Origin: Pseudomonas parafulva
Lineage (GTDB): Bacteria > Pseudomonadota > Gammaproteobacteria > Pseudomonadales > Pseudomonadaceae
Direction of reading: 5' to 3'
DNA length: 64,000 nt
Assembly (NCBI RefSeq): GCF_002021815.1
Contig: NZ_CP019952.1
Span: 1,023,001 to 1,087,000 of the forward strand
How positions within the stretch are numbered: position 1 is the first letter of the stretch; each line of letters opens with the position of its first letter. The position numbers and the translations under genes were made by a program. This document shows, piece by piece, positions 26,444-34,776 of the stretch. Under the pieces are notes generated by a model that saw only the letters and a list, made by a program, of their open reading frames with translations, searched no databases and was not told the DNA's origin.

Positions 26444-27733
26444 TTACCACAGGGCGACGCTGTAGCTCACCAGCAGCCGCACTTCGTCGGCGTCACGGGC
26501 GAAATTGGAGCGGAAGGTCGCGTTTCGCAGGCGCACCGCCACGTTCTTGAGCGGGCCGTTCTGCACCACGTATTTCAGCTCGGTATCGCGTTCCCATTCC
26601 TTGCCCTCGCCACCGCTGGCACGGCTGACGTTGTCGCCGCTGATGTAGCGGGTCAGGAACGTCAGGCCAGGCACGCCGAGTGCGGCAAAGTTGTAGTCGT
26701 AGCGGGCCTGCCAGGAGCGCTCGTCGGCATTGGCGAAGTCGTTGATCTGGACGAAATTGACCAGGTATGGGTCGGCACCATCGACATAGGGGAACGCGCT
26801 GTCGCCGGTCAGCTGCTGCCAGCCGGCGCTGAACTTGTGCCCGCCCAAGGCATAACTGACCATGCCGTTGAAGGTGGTATTGTCGATGCTGCCGGCCCTG
26901 GCAGCGCCTGCGTCATCGCTCAGCGCCAGGCGCAGGTCGAAGGCCAGTGCGCCTGGGCCCACGGCTTGGGTGGCGAGCAGGCCGATGAAGTGCTGGCTGT
27001 AGATGTCGTCCAGTTGGGCGAAGTGGTAGCTGCCGGTCAGCCGGTCGTTGAACTGGTAGTCCAGCCCGGCCAGGGACAGGTTGTCTGCGCTGAACGAGCC
27101 ACCGAAGCGGCCGTTCTTGTTGTTCAGTGCCAGGTCTTCCCAGTTGGTGTCGTCACGGTCCTTGGCCTTGTCCAGGCGCCCGCCGGTGATGGTCAGGCCC
27201 TTGATTTCCTTGGAGGTGAGCAGCCCGCCTTCGAATGTCTGCGGCAGAATGCGGCCATCGTTTGGGCGCAGGGTGGGCAGGGAAGGGATCAGCGTGCCGA
27301 TCTTGAGTTCGGTTTTGGAAATCTTGGCCTTGGCGGTCAGGCCGAGCTTTGAGTACTCGTCGGCAGCTTTGCCGTTGTCATGGGTCGGCAGCAGGCCGCT
27401 GCCGGTACGGTCTGGGCTTGAATCGAGCTTGATGCCCATCATGCCGAGCGCATCTACGCCGAAGCCTACGGTGCCTTCGGTGTAACCGGATTCGAGGTTG
27501 AGCATGAACCCCTGGGCCCATTCGTCGCGCTTGGATTGTTGCGCACTGGTGCCATCGCGAAAGTCGCGATTGAAGTACATGTTGCGGGTTTCGAAGGTGG
27601 CCGTGCTGTCTTCGAAAAAGGCGGCCTGGCTGAGCGGGGCGACGCCGGCGAGCGCGAGGGCGCTGGCAATGGCGCTGGGGCGTGCGGCAAAGGAACGAGC
27701 AGGTGCGAATGCCTGCGGCTGCAATGACAGCAT
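26444..27733 (-). CDS. opdH: OprD-family porin OpdH (tricarboxylate)
   Basis: The ATG at 27733 with GGAG eight bases upstream gives 429 residues including a signal peptide ending PLSQAAFFED. The mature start FFEDSTATFETRNMYFNRDFRDG is diagnostic of the OprD porin family, and the protein ends with the beta-barrel signature LLVSYSVALW. Its place in front of tctCBA identifies it as OpdH, the outer-membrane channel for cis-aconitate/tricarboxylates in Pseudomonas. The in-frame stretch further upstream is noncoding and overlaps the TctD sites. Confidence 0.93.
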   Translation of the reverse strand: MLSLQPQAFAPARSFAARPSAIASALALAGVAPLSQAAFFEDSTATFETRNMYFNRDFRDGTSAQQSKRDEWAQGFMLNLESGYTEGTVGFGVDALGMMGIKLDSSPDRTGSGLLPTHDNGKAADEYSKLGLTAKAKISKTELKIGTLIPSLPTLRPNDGRILPQTFEGGLLTSKEIKGLTITGGRLDKAKDRDDTNWEDLALNNKNGRFGGSFSADNLSLAGLDYQFNDRLTGSYHFAQLDDIYSQHFIGLLATQAVGPGALAFDLRLALSDDAGAARAGSIDNTTFNGMVSYALGGHKFSAGWQQLTGDSAFPYVDGADPYLVNFVQINDFANADERSWQARYDYNFAALGVPGLTFLTRYISGDNVSRASGGEGKEWERDTELKYVVQNGPLKNVAVRLRNATFRSNFARDADEVRLLVSYSVALW

Positions 27734-27825
27734 CGTTGTGGCTCCGTTTCTTGTTCTTATTCGATTGCACCTTGCTGGTGCTTTATTCGGCGCTCGGGGC
27801 GACCGTGGTGCGATGCTAGGTAACG

Positions 27826-27857
27826 AACCTTTCGCTAACCTTTCAGCGCGAAAGGTT
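27826..27857. promoter_or_regulatory. Putative TctD-binding repeats between opdH and tctD
   Basis: AACCTTTC occurs at 27826-27833 and 27837-27844, exactly 11 bases apart, and GAAAGGTT, its inverse, at 27850-27857. They lie between the divergent opdH and tctD starts. OmpR-type regulators bind such 10-11-bp-spaced direct repeats. Confidence 0.6.
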
Positions 27858-27931
27858 TGTCGAGCCGGCTTCACAGGTCGCCGCGGCGGGGTACACTCCG
27901 CGCCATCGCCCCACCGAACAGGGACAATCCG

Positions 27932-28603
27932 ATGCGTGTGTTGCTGGTAGAAGACCATCTGCAATTGGCTGACAGCGTGGCCCAGGCCCTGAAAGGTCTA
28001 GGCCTGACGGTGGATGTGCTGCATGACGGGGTAGCTGCCGACCTTGCGCTTGGCAGTGAGGACTACGCCGTGGCCGTGCTCGACGTGGGCTTGCCGCGTA
28101 TGGATGGCTTCGAGGTGCTGGCACGCTTGCGCGGGCGTGGCAAGACCGTGCCGGTACTGATGCTCACCGCCCGTAGCGACGTCAAGGATCGGGTCCATGG
28201 CCTCAACCTGGGGGCTGACGATTACCTGGCCAAGCCGTTCGAGTTGACCGAGCTTGAGGCACGGGTCAAGGCGCTGCTGCGCCGTAGTGTGCTGGGGGGC
28301 GAGCGCCAGCAGCGCTGCGGGCCGCTGGTGTATGACCTCGATACCCGGCGGTTCACCTTGGGTGAAGCGCCGTTGTCCCTGACCTCCCGCGAGCAGGGGG
28401 TGCTCGAAGCCTTGATTGCCCGGCCGGGCCGGGTGATGAGCAAGGAACAGTTGGCGGCCCAGGTGTTCGGCCTGGACGAGGACGCCAGCCCCGATGCCAT
28501 CGAGATCTACGTCCATCGCCTGCGCAAGAAGCTCGATGGCCATCCGGTGGCCATCGTCACCTTCCGCGGCCTGGGGTACCTGCTCGAGCATCGCGATGCG
28601 TGA
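27932..28603 (+). CDS. tctD: OmpR-type response regulator TctD
   Basis: The ATG at 27932 gives 223 residues. The receiver domain starts MRVLLVEDHLQLADSV, with phospho-acceptor Asp at about 51 in AVLDVGLPRMDGF and Lys in LAKPFELTEL; the C-terminal winged helix ends IEIYVHRLRKKLDG then VTFRGLGYLL. TctD activates the divergent tricarboxylate genes in Salmonella and Pseudomonas; the gene arrangement and the AACCTTTC repeats fit. It overlaps the tctE start by 8 bases. Confidence 0.95.
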   Translation: MRVLLVEDHLQLADSVAQALKGLGLTVDVLHDGVAADLALGSEDYAVAVLDVGLPRMDGFEVLARLRGRGKTVPVLMLTARSDVKDRVHGLNLGADDYLAKPFELTELEARVKALLRRSVLGGERQQRCGPLVYDLDTRRFTLGEAPLSLTSREQGVLEALIARPGRVMSKEQLAAQVFGLDEDASPDAIEIYVHRLRKKLDGHPVAIVTFRGLGYLLEHRDA

Positions 28604-29975
28604 AAACATCAGTCTGCGTGGGCGCCTGCTGGGCAATCTGGCGTTGCTGTTGGTGGTCCTGATGCTGGCCAGTGGGCTCAGTGCCTACTGGAACGGCCGT
28701 GAGGCAGCGGACACCGCCTACGACCGAACCCTGCTGGCGTCCGCCCGCACCATCGCCGCGGGCCTGTCGCAACGCGACGGCTCGTTGAGCGCAGATGTGC
28801 CCTATGTGGCGCTCGATACCTTTGCCTACGACAGCGCTGGACGCATCTACTACCAAGTCCTGGACATCAACCAGCGGCTGATTTCTGGGTATGAAAAGCT
28901 GCCGCCTCCGCCGCCTGGCACCCCCCGCACCGATGACTATCCCGCCCTGGCGCGTTTCTATGACGCGACGTATCTGGGACAGAACGTGCGAGTGGTCAGC
29001 CTGCTCAAAGCGGTGAGCGAGCCGAACATGAACGGCATGGCGGAAATCCGCGTGGCCGAAACGGATGAGGCGCGGGTGAGCATGGCTCGCGGCCTGATGG
29101 GCGATACGTTGCTGCGCCTGGGCATGTTGGCCTTGGGCGCTTTGGTGATGGTGTGGTTCGCCGTCAGTGCGGCGCTGCGACCGCTCGAGCGCCTGCGCAC
29201 AGCGGTCGAAGAGCGCCAGCCGGACGATCTGCGCCCGTTGCCGGTGGTGCAGGTGCAGCCTGAGCTGCGGCCACTGGTAGGGGCGCTCAACCATTTCACC
29301 GAACGTCTGCGTGCACAGTTCGAGCGCCAGGCGCAGTTCATCGCCGATGCTGCCCACGAACTGCGTACGCCCTTGGCGGCGCTCAAGGCGCGGGTGGAGC
29401 TGGGTTTGCGCGCCAGTGAACCGCAGCAGTGGCATCAAACGCTGGAAGCGGCGGCCCAGGGCACCGACAAATTGACGCACCTGGCCAACCAGTTGCTTTC
29501 ACTGGCACGTGTGGAAAACGGCGCGCGCGCAATCGCCGAGGGGGGCGCTCAGCGCTTGGACCTCAGCCAGCTGGCGCGCGAGCTGGGCATGGCCATGGCG
29601 CCGTTGGCGCACAACCGCGGGGTTGCGCTGGCCCTCGAGGCGCAGGCGCCGGTATGGCTCAAGGGCGAGCCAACGTTGCTCAACGAGCTGTTGAGCAACT
29701 TGGTCGACAATGCCCTGGCCCACACCCCCAAGGGTGGCAACGTCATCCTGCGCGTGCTCGCGCCTGCGGTGCTCGAGGTGGAAGACGACGGCCCCGGCAT
29801 TCCAGAGGCCGAGCGCGAGCGGGTGTTCGAGCGTTTTTATCGCCGTAGCGCCCAGGGCAGCGGGTTGGGCCTTGCGATCGTGGGAGAGATCTGCCGGGCT
29901 CACCTGGCGCAGATCAGCCTGCATGATGGTGACAACGGCGGGCTGCGCGTGCGGGTGAGTTTCATCGCTGACTGA
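28596..29975 (+). CDS. tctE: Sensor histidine kinase TctE
   Basis: Starting at the ATG at 28596, inside the end of tctD, this is 459 residues. Membrane helix 1 (LLGNLALLLVVLMLASGLSAYW), a periplasmic domain of about 140 residues (2CSK_N type) with a Pro run PPPPPG, membrane helix 2 (LGMLALGALVMVWFAVSAAL), HAMP-like linker and kinase core follow in order. H-box is ADAAHELRTPLAALKAR, N-box LLSNLVDNALAHTP, G-boxes DDGPGIPEAE and GSGLGLAIV. It senses external tricarboxylates and phosphorylates TctD. Confidence 0.95.
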   Translation: MRENISLRGRLLGNLALLLVVLMLASGLSAYWNGREAADTAYDRTLLASARTIAAGLSQRDGSLSADVPYVALDTFAYDSAGRIYYQVLDINQRLISGYEKLPPPPPGTPRTDDYPALARFYDATYLGQNVRVVSLLKAVSEPNMNGMAEIRVAETDEARVSMARGLMGDTLLRLGMLALGALVMVWFAVSAALRPLERLRTAVEERQPDDLRPLPVVQVQPELRPLVGALNHFTERLRAQFERQAQFIADAAHELRTPLAALKARVELGLRASEPQQWHQTLEAAAQGTDKLTHLANQLLSLARVENGARAIAEGGAQRLDLSQLARELGMAMAPLAHNRGVALALEAQAPVWLKGEPTLLNELLSNLVDNALAHTPKGGNVILRVLAPAVLEVEDDGPGIPEAERERVFERFYRRSAQGSGLGLAIVGEICRAHLAQISLHDGDNGGLRVRVSFIAD

Positions 29976-30019
29976 GCGCTGGCGGCCGGAGTAGCCGGCG
30001 GCCAGACAGTGTGAAGCCC

Positions 30020-30832
30020 TCAGCGCAACAAGCTTCGGGCTTCGAGCAGGTCCTCGGCGTGCAGCTCGCTGCCCATGGGCAGGCCCAGGTGTCGGTAGGC
30101 TGGCAAGGCTGCCAGCGGCCTTTCCCGACCACGTTGGCTGACACAGCGAGCGATCTGGACCACATCGATGTAGTCGATGCGGTCGGTCTGCCGATCCAGG
30201 TCCTGGACCAGGCCAGGCAGCTTGACCAGCTGTTCGGGGAACTCCCAGGCCTTGAGTATCTTGTCGCCCAGGACGGGCTGGATCAGTTCGATGACATGGT
30301 GCAGGCAGACCGGATCGGACAGCAGTTCGTTGTGCTCCTCGGCGTAGATCAGTACCGGCAGCGCGCCGATCTGGTTGACCAGGCCGCCCAGTGCCGCCTG
30401 ATCAGGCTTGAGCCGCGTGTAGCGCCGGGCCAACTCGTAGCTCATCCCCGCGACTTCGAGGCTGTTGGCCCAGATTTCGCGCAGTTTCTGCTCCACGGCA
30501 GGCGAGCGCGCATGGAAGATCTGCTCGATGACCAGGCCGATGGCCAGGTTGCAGCTGTAGTTGATGCCCAGGCGGGTGATCGCCGTGTGCAGCTCGGTAA
30601 CCTCCACCGTGGCTCGCAGCAGCGGGCTGTTGACCACCTTGATCAGGCGTGCCGACAAGGCGGCATCGCGGCCGATCACCCGGCTCAAGGCCGCCACGCT
30701 GATCTCGCTGTCTTCCGCAGCCTCGCGGATGCTCAAGGCAACCTCAGGCAAAGTCGGAAGTACCAGGTCATCCTTTTCGATGGCATCCAGCAATTGCGCC
30801 TGGACCATTTCGGCCAGCTTGTTCATGGACAT
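30020..30832 (-). CDS. HDOD domain protein
   Basis: A 270-residue cytoplasmic protein made of one HDOD domain: LVLPTLPEVALSIREAAEDSEISVAALSRVIGRDAALSARLIKVVNSPLL is split over residues about 23-72, followed by the helical core (GINYSCNLAIGLVIEQIF, then WANSLEVAGMSYELARR). HDOD is a catalytically dead relative of HD phosphohydrolases, used as a signalling scaffold; no GGDEF or EAL is attached. The start may be the second ATG (30826). It is followed by about 50 bases that separate it from ygfZ on the same strand. Confidence 0.9.
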   Translation of the reverse strand: MSMNKLAEMVQAQLLDAIEKDDLVLPTLPEVALSIREAAEDSEISVAALSRVIGRDAALSARLIKVVNSPLLRATVEVTELHTAITRLGINYSCNLAIGLVIEQIFHARSPAVEQKLREIWANSLEVAGMSYELARRYTRLKPDQAALGGLVNQIGALPVLIYAEEHNELLSDPVCLHHVIELIQPVLGDKILKAWEFPEQLVKLPGLVQDLDRQTDRIDYIDVVQIARCVSQRGRERPLAALPAYRHLGLPMGSELHAEDLLEARSLLR

Positions 30833-30882
30833 GTCTACCGCAGTGGTGAAGCGGCCCCGCTGTCGTGGCAGGGCGGGGCTGG

Positions 30883-31824
30883 TCAGCGCTGGATTTCCCT
30901 GTCGCGGTCCAGTTCGTAGGGCAGGGGCAGCACCTGCAGGCGCGGGCCTTCGAGATGACCCAAGTGCAGGTTGCCATCTTCCACGGCATCGGCTGCGATC
31001 ACGGCGAGCAGTTCACAGCCAGTGCCGGTACTGGCCGCCATCACCACGTCGCCCACCGAGGAGCCATGCACGGGGGAGAACAGCTGCTCCCCGGCTGCCG
31101 GCAGGGCCTGCTGATCGATGGCCAGGCGGTACATGCGACGCTTGAGCTTGCCCAGGTACTGCATGCGCGCAACGATTTCCTGGCCGGTGTAGCACCCTTT
31201 CTTGAAGCTGACACCATCGACGGCTTGCAGGTTGATCATTTGCGGAATGAACTGCTCGCGGGTAGGGCCAAACACCTGGCCGATGCCGGCGCGTATCTGC
31301 CCCAGCAGCCATGGGTTGAGGTCACCTTCGGGCAACGTACCGGCCAGGGTCTTGCGCACCTCGCCTGCCAGCTCCGCTGGTGCCCAGAGTTCAGCGCGAC
31401 CTGTGCTGACCGTTACAGCGATCAGCCCTTCTCGCCGTGCAGTGCTGCCGGCTTCAGGTGCCAATTCCAAACCCAGCGCCGCAAGCGCTGCCTGGCCGTC
31501 GTGCAGGCCGAAACGCACCCAGGCGGCGCTCTCGTCGGTCAGGGTGGCCTTGGAGAATACGGCGTACTTCTTCAGGTCGGCCAGTTGCGGCTCCAGCAGT
31601 TCACTGGCCATGGCCAGGAGGTAACCGTTGCCTTCGGGCAGAATCCTGAAACTGGACTGCATGCGCCCCTTGACCATGCAACGTGCGCCAAAGCTGGCGT
31701 ATTCGGGGCTGAGGTAGTTGATGTTGCAGGTCAGCTGGCCCTGCAGGAACTTGCCTGCATCGGAGCCGCGGACAGCGAGAATGCCTTCGTGGGACAGAGG
31801 GCAGAAGAAAGCGGTATCGGCCAT
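30883..31824 (-). CDS. ygfZ: Folate-dependent Fe-S cluster/tRNA-modification protein YgfZ
   Basis: A 313-residue GcvT-like protein with the YgfZ signature KKGCYTGQEIVARMQYLGKLKRRMYRL at about 220-246, whose Cys is essential in E. coli. It helps maintain Fe-S enzymes in a tetrahydrofolate-dependent way. It is divergent from sdhE, as in many gammaproteobacteria where ygfZ, sdhE and ygfX are neighbours. Confidence 0.93.
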   Translation of the reverse strand: MADTAFFCPLSHEGILAVRGSDAGKFLQGQLTCNINYLSPEYASFGARCMVKGRMQSSFRILPEGNGYLLAMASELLEPQLADLKKYAVFSKATLTDESAAWVRFGLHDGQAALAALGLELAPEAGSTARREGLIAVTVSTGRAELWAPAELAGEVRKTLAGTLPEGDLNPWLLGQIRAGIGQVFGPTREQFIPQMINLQAVDGVSFKKGCYTGQEIVARMQYLGKLKRRMYRLAIDQQALPAAGEQLFSPVHGSSVGDVVMAASTGTGCELLAVIAADAVEDGNLHLGHLEGPRLQVLPLPYELDRDREIQR

Positions 31825-31959
31825 GGGTCATCGCGGTGGCTTAAAGTCTGGGGCCATCATAGAACGCCGGTAACAAAATAGGTAGGTGACTTAGACCAAC
31901 AGCTGGCTGTCGCTTCGCGCGGCTGACTGTATACTGGCGGGCCACTCGAGGAGGGCCCC

Positions 31960-32214
31960 ATGGTCGAACAAACTGAACTCAACCGGCTTTTCTGGCACAG
32001 CCGCCGAGGCATGCTGGAACTGGACGTCCTGCTGGTGCCTTTCACCCAGGAGGTCTACCCCACCCTCAACGAAGCCGATCGTCAGTTGTATGTTCGGCTG
32101 CTGAGCTGTGAGGACCAGGACATGTTCGGCTGGTTCATGGAGCGTACCGAGTCCGAGGACCCGGAGTTGCAGCGCATGGTTCGCATCATCCTGGACCGTG
32201 TCCAACCCAAGTGA
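31960..32214 (+). CDS. sdhE: Succinate dehydrogenase assembly factor SdhE
   Basis: An 84-residue protein following CGAGGAGG. Its [19 protein letters not shown] contains the RGxxE motif that SdhE uses to help covalent flavin attachment to SdhA, and [11 protein letters not shown] is the second family block. It was once taken as the antitoxin CptB. The ygfX frame begins inside its last codons. Confidence 0.95.
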   Translation: MVEQTELNRLFWHSRRGMLELDVLLVPFTQEVYPTLNEADRQLYVRLLSCEDQDMFGWFMERTESEDPELQRMVRIILDRVQPK

Positions 32215-32656
32215 GTGGTTCGAATGCCGCTGGCAGGGCTCACGCCTGTTGCTGGCGGCCTACCTGATCTGCCAGGTACTCGCCTGGTTCGCCGTGCTTG
32301 TCAGCCCATTACCGTCCTGGTTGGGGCTGCTGGTGGTCGCCGCGTGCATCGTCCATGCGGCCTGGGCTATTCCGCGTCGTATTCTGTTGACCCATGTTCA
32401 GGCTGTCACCGGGCTGCGCCGTGATGGGGCCGGCTGGTGGGTGTTTTCCCGCGCTCGGGGGTGGCAGCCGGTACGGCTGTGTCGTGACAGCATCGCGTTG
32501 CCGTCGCTCGTGGTGCTGAGATTCATCCCTGTTGGGGCGTGGTGGGGGCACAGCCAGTGTGTGCCCAGGGATGCGCTTGGGACAGATGAGCATCGGCGTT
32601 TGCGGGTAAGGTTGAAGTTCAGCCGCAGGCGCTGGGTGGCGCCCATACAGCCCTAA
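32198..32656 (+). CDS. YgfX (CptA-like) inner-membrane protein
   Basis: Reading from a GTG at 32198, inside the end of sdhE, this gives 152 residues. Two adjacent hydrophobic segments ([19 protein letters not shown] and [18 protein letters not shown]) form a hairpin, followed by a cytoplasmic beta-rich half ([46 protein letters not shown]), the layout of the YgfX/CptA family. E. coli YgfX was reported to inhibit FtsZ and MreB; that role is disputed. The start is less sure than the product because no ATG is available. Confidence 0.78.
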   Translation: MSNPSEWFECRWQGSRLLLAAYLICQVLAWFAVLVSPLPSWLGLLVVAACIVHAAWAIPRRILLTHVQAVTGLRRDGAGWWVFSRARGWQPVRLCRDSIALPSLVVLRFIPVGAWWGHSQCVPRDALGTDEHRRLRVRLKFSRRRWVAPIQP

Positions 32657-32680
32657 CGACCGAGCCGAGCGCCGCGTCTC

Positions 32681-32704
32681 CTCGCTCTCGCTCTCGCTCT
32701 TGCT
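32681..32704 (+). repeat. Hexanucleotide repeat (CTCGCT)3-CTTGCT
   Basis: Four tandem hexamers, the last with one change, at the outer edge of the left inverted-repeat arm. The right arm has four hexamers of a different sequence at the equivalent place (36407-36430). Confidence 0.85.
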
Positions 32705-32733
32705 TTTAAGCGCGCGGTAGCCCAGGCGCCGCA

Positions 32734-32926
32734 GATCGCGACTTCAGGAGGCCGAGCGCAGGGCTTGCGGAGGGAGGTGACAGGCATGGATGCCTGTCAA
32801 GCGCTGGGCCCCAGGAGGGGGCCTGCAGCGGGGTCCTCCCGGGAGCAAGCCTGGAGCGAGGGAACCCCGGAGCGTAGCGTAGGGGCCGGATGATAGGAGC
32901 AGGCGGTTTTTGCTTACTTTTTGACA
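32734..32926 (+). repeat. Left arm of large inverted repeat
   Basis: Running from GATCGCGACTTC to CTTACTTTTTGACA, this arm matches the reverse complement of 36190-36394 at about nine of ten positions by eye. It contains smaller palindromes: GACAGGCAT-GG-ATGCCTGTC at 32779-32798 (unchanged in the other arm), CTGGGCCCCAG and CCTCCCGGGAG. After the first IS element the arm goes on from 34548 to 34584. Confidence 0.85.
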
Positions 32927-32987
32927 AGACCCTCCATGTCAGGATAGTTGTCGCCCCGTGCAATAGATGGAGGGCGAGGACTGTCTC

Positions 32988-33479
32988 ATGAAGCAACGAC
33001 GTTACACCGCTGAGGAAAAAGCCTGGGCGCTGGAGCAAATGTCGGCCCCGATCAGCCGTACGGTCGTAGAGCTGGCCAAGCAAACGGGCATCACTGCTGT
33101 CACACTCAGGACTTGGCGTAACGAAGCCAAGACCCAGGGAGCACAGATGGCAGGAACAGGTAAGCGCAACGGGCGCTGGAGCAGCGCTGACAAGTTCAGG
33201 GCAGTGCTCCAGACAGCCGCAATGAGCGAGGCAGAGATTTCGGCATACTGCCGTACCGCAGGCATTGTGCCGGCGGACTTGGTGTTGTGGCGTGCAGCGT
33301 GTGAGCAAGCCAATACGCCTACCCAGCAGGAACCCGCCAAAGATATTGCTTCGGTCAAGCGTATCGAGCAATTGGAGCGTGAGCTGCGGCGCAAAGAAAA
33401 GGCTTTGGCAGAAACGGCAGCGTTGTTGGTGCTGCGAAAAAAGGCCAATGCGATCTGGGGCAAGGGCGAGGACGAATGA
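32988..33479 (+). CDS. IS element 1 transposase OrfA
   Basis: A 163-residue protein with two helix-turn-helix-like parts (YTAEEKAWALEQMSAPISRT, then RWSSADKFRAVLQTAAMSEAE) and a C-terminal leucine-zipper-like coiled coil (VKRIEQLERELRRKEKALAET). It binds the element's ends. Near its 3' end A-AAA-AAG at 33437-33443 lies in frame, the standard -1 slippage signal; the -1 frame is open from there into orfB, so a fused OrfAB can be made. Its stop overlaps the orfB ATG as ATGA. Confidence 0.9.
   Translation: MKQRRYTAEEKAWALEQMSAPISRTVVELAKQTGITAVTLRTWRNEAKTQGAQMAGTGKRNGRWSSADKFRAVLQTAAMSEAEISAYCRTAGIVPADLVLWRAACEQANTPTQQEPAKDIASVKRIEQLERELRRKEKALAETAALLVLRKKANAIWGKGEDE
33437..33443 (+). promoter_or_regulatory. 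Programmed -1 frameshift site, IS element 1
   Basis: The heptamer A-AAA-AAG is aligned with the orfA reading frame, and orfB is in the -1 frame with no stop in between. IS3-family elements use this to make the OrfAB transposase. Confidence 0.75.
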
Positions 33480-34513
33480 CCAGCGCCGCAGATCGCACCA
33501 CTGCCCTTGAGTTGATCGATGCGGCTATCGAGTCAGGCGCTCGTCAGCGTGCAGCCTGCACAGAGCTGGGCATCACCGAGCGCACCTTGCAGCGGTGGCG
33601 CAACCAACCTAAAGACCGGCGGCCTGAAACGAGTCGCCCAACGCCGGCCAACAAACTGAGCGAGCAGGAGCGGCTGGCGGTTCTGGCAGCAGCCAATCGT
33701 CCTGACTGTGCAGGCCTCACTCCACATGAAATCGTGCCGAAGTTGGCAGATGAAGGCCTTTACTTGGCCTCAGAATCCACCTTTTATCGAGTGCTCAAGT
33801 CAGCAGGCCAGGCACATCGGCGTGGACGCGGCAGAAAGCCCCAAGCCAGGCCGCTCACCACGCACAGGGCAGACGGCCCGAACCAGGTTTGGTGCTGGGA
33901 TATCACCTGGCTGCCCAGCACAGTCAAAGGCCGTTACTTCTACTGGTACATGGTCAAAGATATCTACAGCCGCAAGCTGGTCATGAATGAGGTGCATGAG
34001 GCAGAGAGCGCTGAACATGCCAGCGTCTTGCTGGAACGTGCCTGTCTGCGTGAAGCAATCCGCCCGGAAACATTGGTGCTTCATTCAGACAATGGCAGCG
34101 CCATGAAAGGCGCGACAATGCTGGCCGCTCTGCGTGATCTGGGTGTGCTGCCATCGTTTAGCCGCCCGCGGGTCAGCAACGATAACGCCTATGCCGAAGC
34201 CTTGTTCCGTACGGCCAAGTACTGCTCGCGATGGCCAGGCCTGCCGTTTGAATCACTGGACGAGGCTCGGGTATGGGTCATGGAGTTTGCTGCCTGGTAC
34301 AACAATGAACACCGCCATAGCGCGCTTAAATACGTCACTCCTGCGCAGCGACATGGGAGGCAGGATGCTGCTGCGCTGAAGCAGCGTGAACAGGTCTACA
34401 CGGTGGCTCAGCGTGGGAATCCAGAGCGCTGGGCTAGAGGAATCCGCAGCTGGAAGCTGCCTGACCATGTGTATCTGAATCGTGAGCGAGACGCCCAGCA
34501 GCAAGTCGGTTAG
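33476..34513 (+). CDS. IS element 1 transposase OrfB (DDE integrase)
   Basis: A 345-residue catalytic subunit. The N-terminal HTH region (ERTLQRWRNQP) precedes an rve-type core with the triad Asp in WCWDITWLPS, Asp in LHSDNGSAMKG and Glu in DNAYAEALFRTAKY. The WYNNEHRHSALKYVTPAQRH block after it is typical of IS3-family transposases. Full length with no internal stop, so the element may be active. Confidence 0.92.
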   Translation: MTSAADRTTALELIDAAIESGARQRAACTELGITERTLQRWRNQPKDRRPETSRPTPANKLSEQERLAVLAAANRPDCAGLTPHEIVPKLADEGLYLASESTFYRVLKSAGQAHRRGRGRKPQARPLTTHRADGPNQVWCWDITWLPSTVKGRYFYWYMVKDIYSRKLVMNEVHEAESAEHASVLLERACLREAIRPETLVLHSDNGSAMKGATMLAALRDLGVLPSFSRPRVSNDNAYAEALFRTAKYCSRWPGLPFESLDEARVWVMEFAAWYNNEHRHSALKYVTPAQRHGRQDAAALKQREQVYTVAQRGNPERWARGIRSWKLPDHVYLNRERDAQQQVG

Positions 34514-34547
34514 GCAAGACACGACAACTACCTTGACACATACCGAA

Positions 34548-34728
34548 GACAAAAAGTAAGCCGCCGTAAGGGCGGAAAGGTGACTGTGCGCCACCCGTGC
34601 CAATGAATACCAACTTGCTGTATGCGCCCACGCTTTCAAGTTTCAAGTTTGATTGCGTTGGCGTGGGTATTGAAAGAGAGCATATTCCATTTGCGATGGC
34701 GACGCTTAGTCACCTTTTCGCCATTACG
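34548..34728. other. Remnant between the two IS elements: centre of the ancestral inverted repeat
   Basis: Bases 34554-34584 (AAGTAAGCCGCC.. to GGTGAC) are the reverse of 34710-34728 joined to 36176-36185, i.e. the inner part of the large palindrome. The middle, 34585-34709, is AT-richer with a CCCACGC/GCGTGGG pair and a TTTCAAG direct repeat; no gene is supported. Confidence 0.65.
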
Positions 34729-34776
34729 TGAACTGACCCCCGAATGTTGGACACCTATCTCACCGGAGGGTGTTCC

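Larger units (their letters stand above)
32657..32926. other. Noncoding spacer after ygfX: hexamer repeat plus left arm of large inverted repeat
   Basis: No gene is supported here. It holds four hexamers (three CTCGCT and CTTGCT, 32681-32704), a 30-base link, and the left arm of the inverted repeat (32734-32926) that reappears reversed at 36190-36394. Frames on either strand are just the GC-rich repeat and lack ribosome sites. Confidence 0.75.
32927..34547 (+). mobile_element. IS3-type insertion element 1
   Basis: Two overlapping transposase frames are flanked by inverted repeats TGTCAGGATAGTTGTCG (32937-32953) and its near-perfect reverse (34522-34538, 15 of 17). The direct repeat GACA lies at 32923-32926 and 34548-34551; taking it as a 4-base target duplication places the ends at 32927 and 34547 and, on removal, joins TTACTTTTTG and CAAAAAGTAA into a palindrome around one A. 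If the element ends exactly at the inverted repeats (32937-34538) there is no duplication. About 1.6 kb and seemingly intact. Confidence 0.85.

Noticed and set aside
29979..30005. Stem-loop between convergent tctE and HDOD gene as terminator
   Set aside because: The stem has mismatches in the middle and no U-run, so it is not listed as a feature.
32706..33371. 221-codon minus-strand frame after ygfX
   Set aside because: It spans the inverted-repeat arm and the antisense of orfA; no protein family fits.
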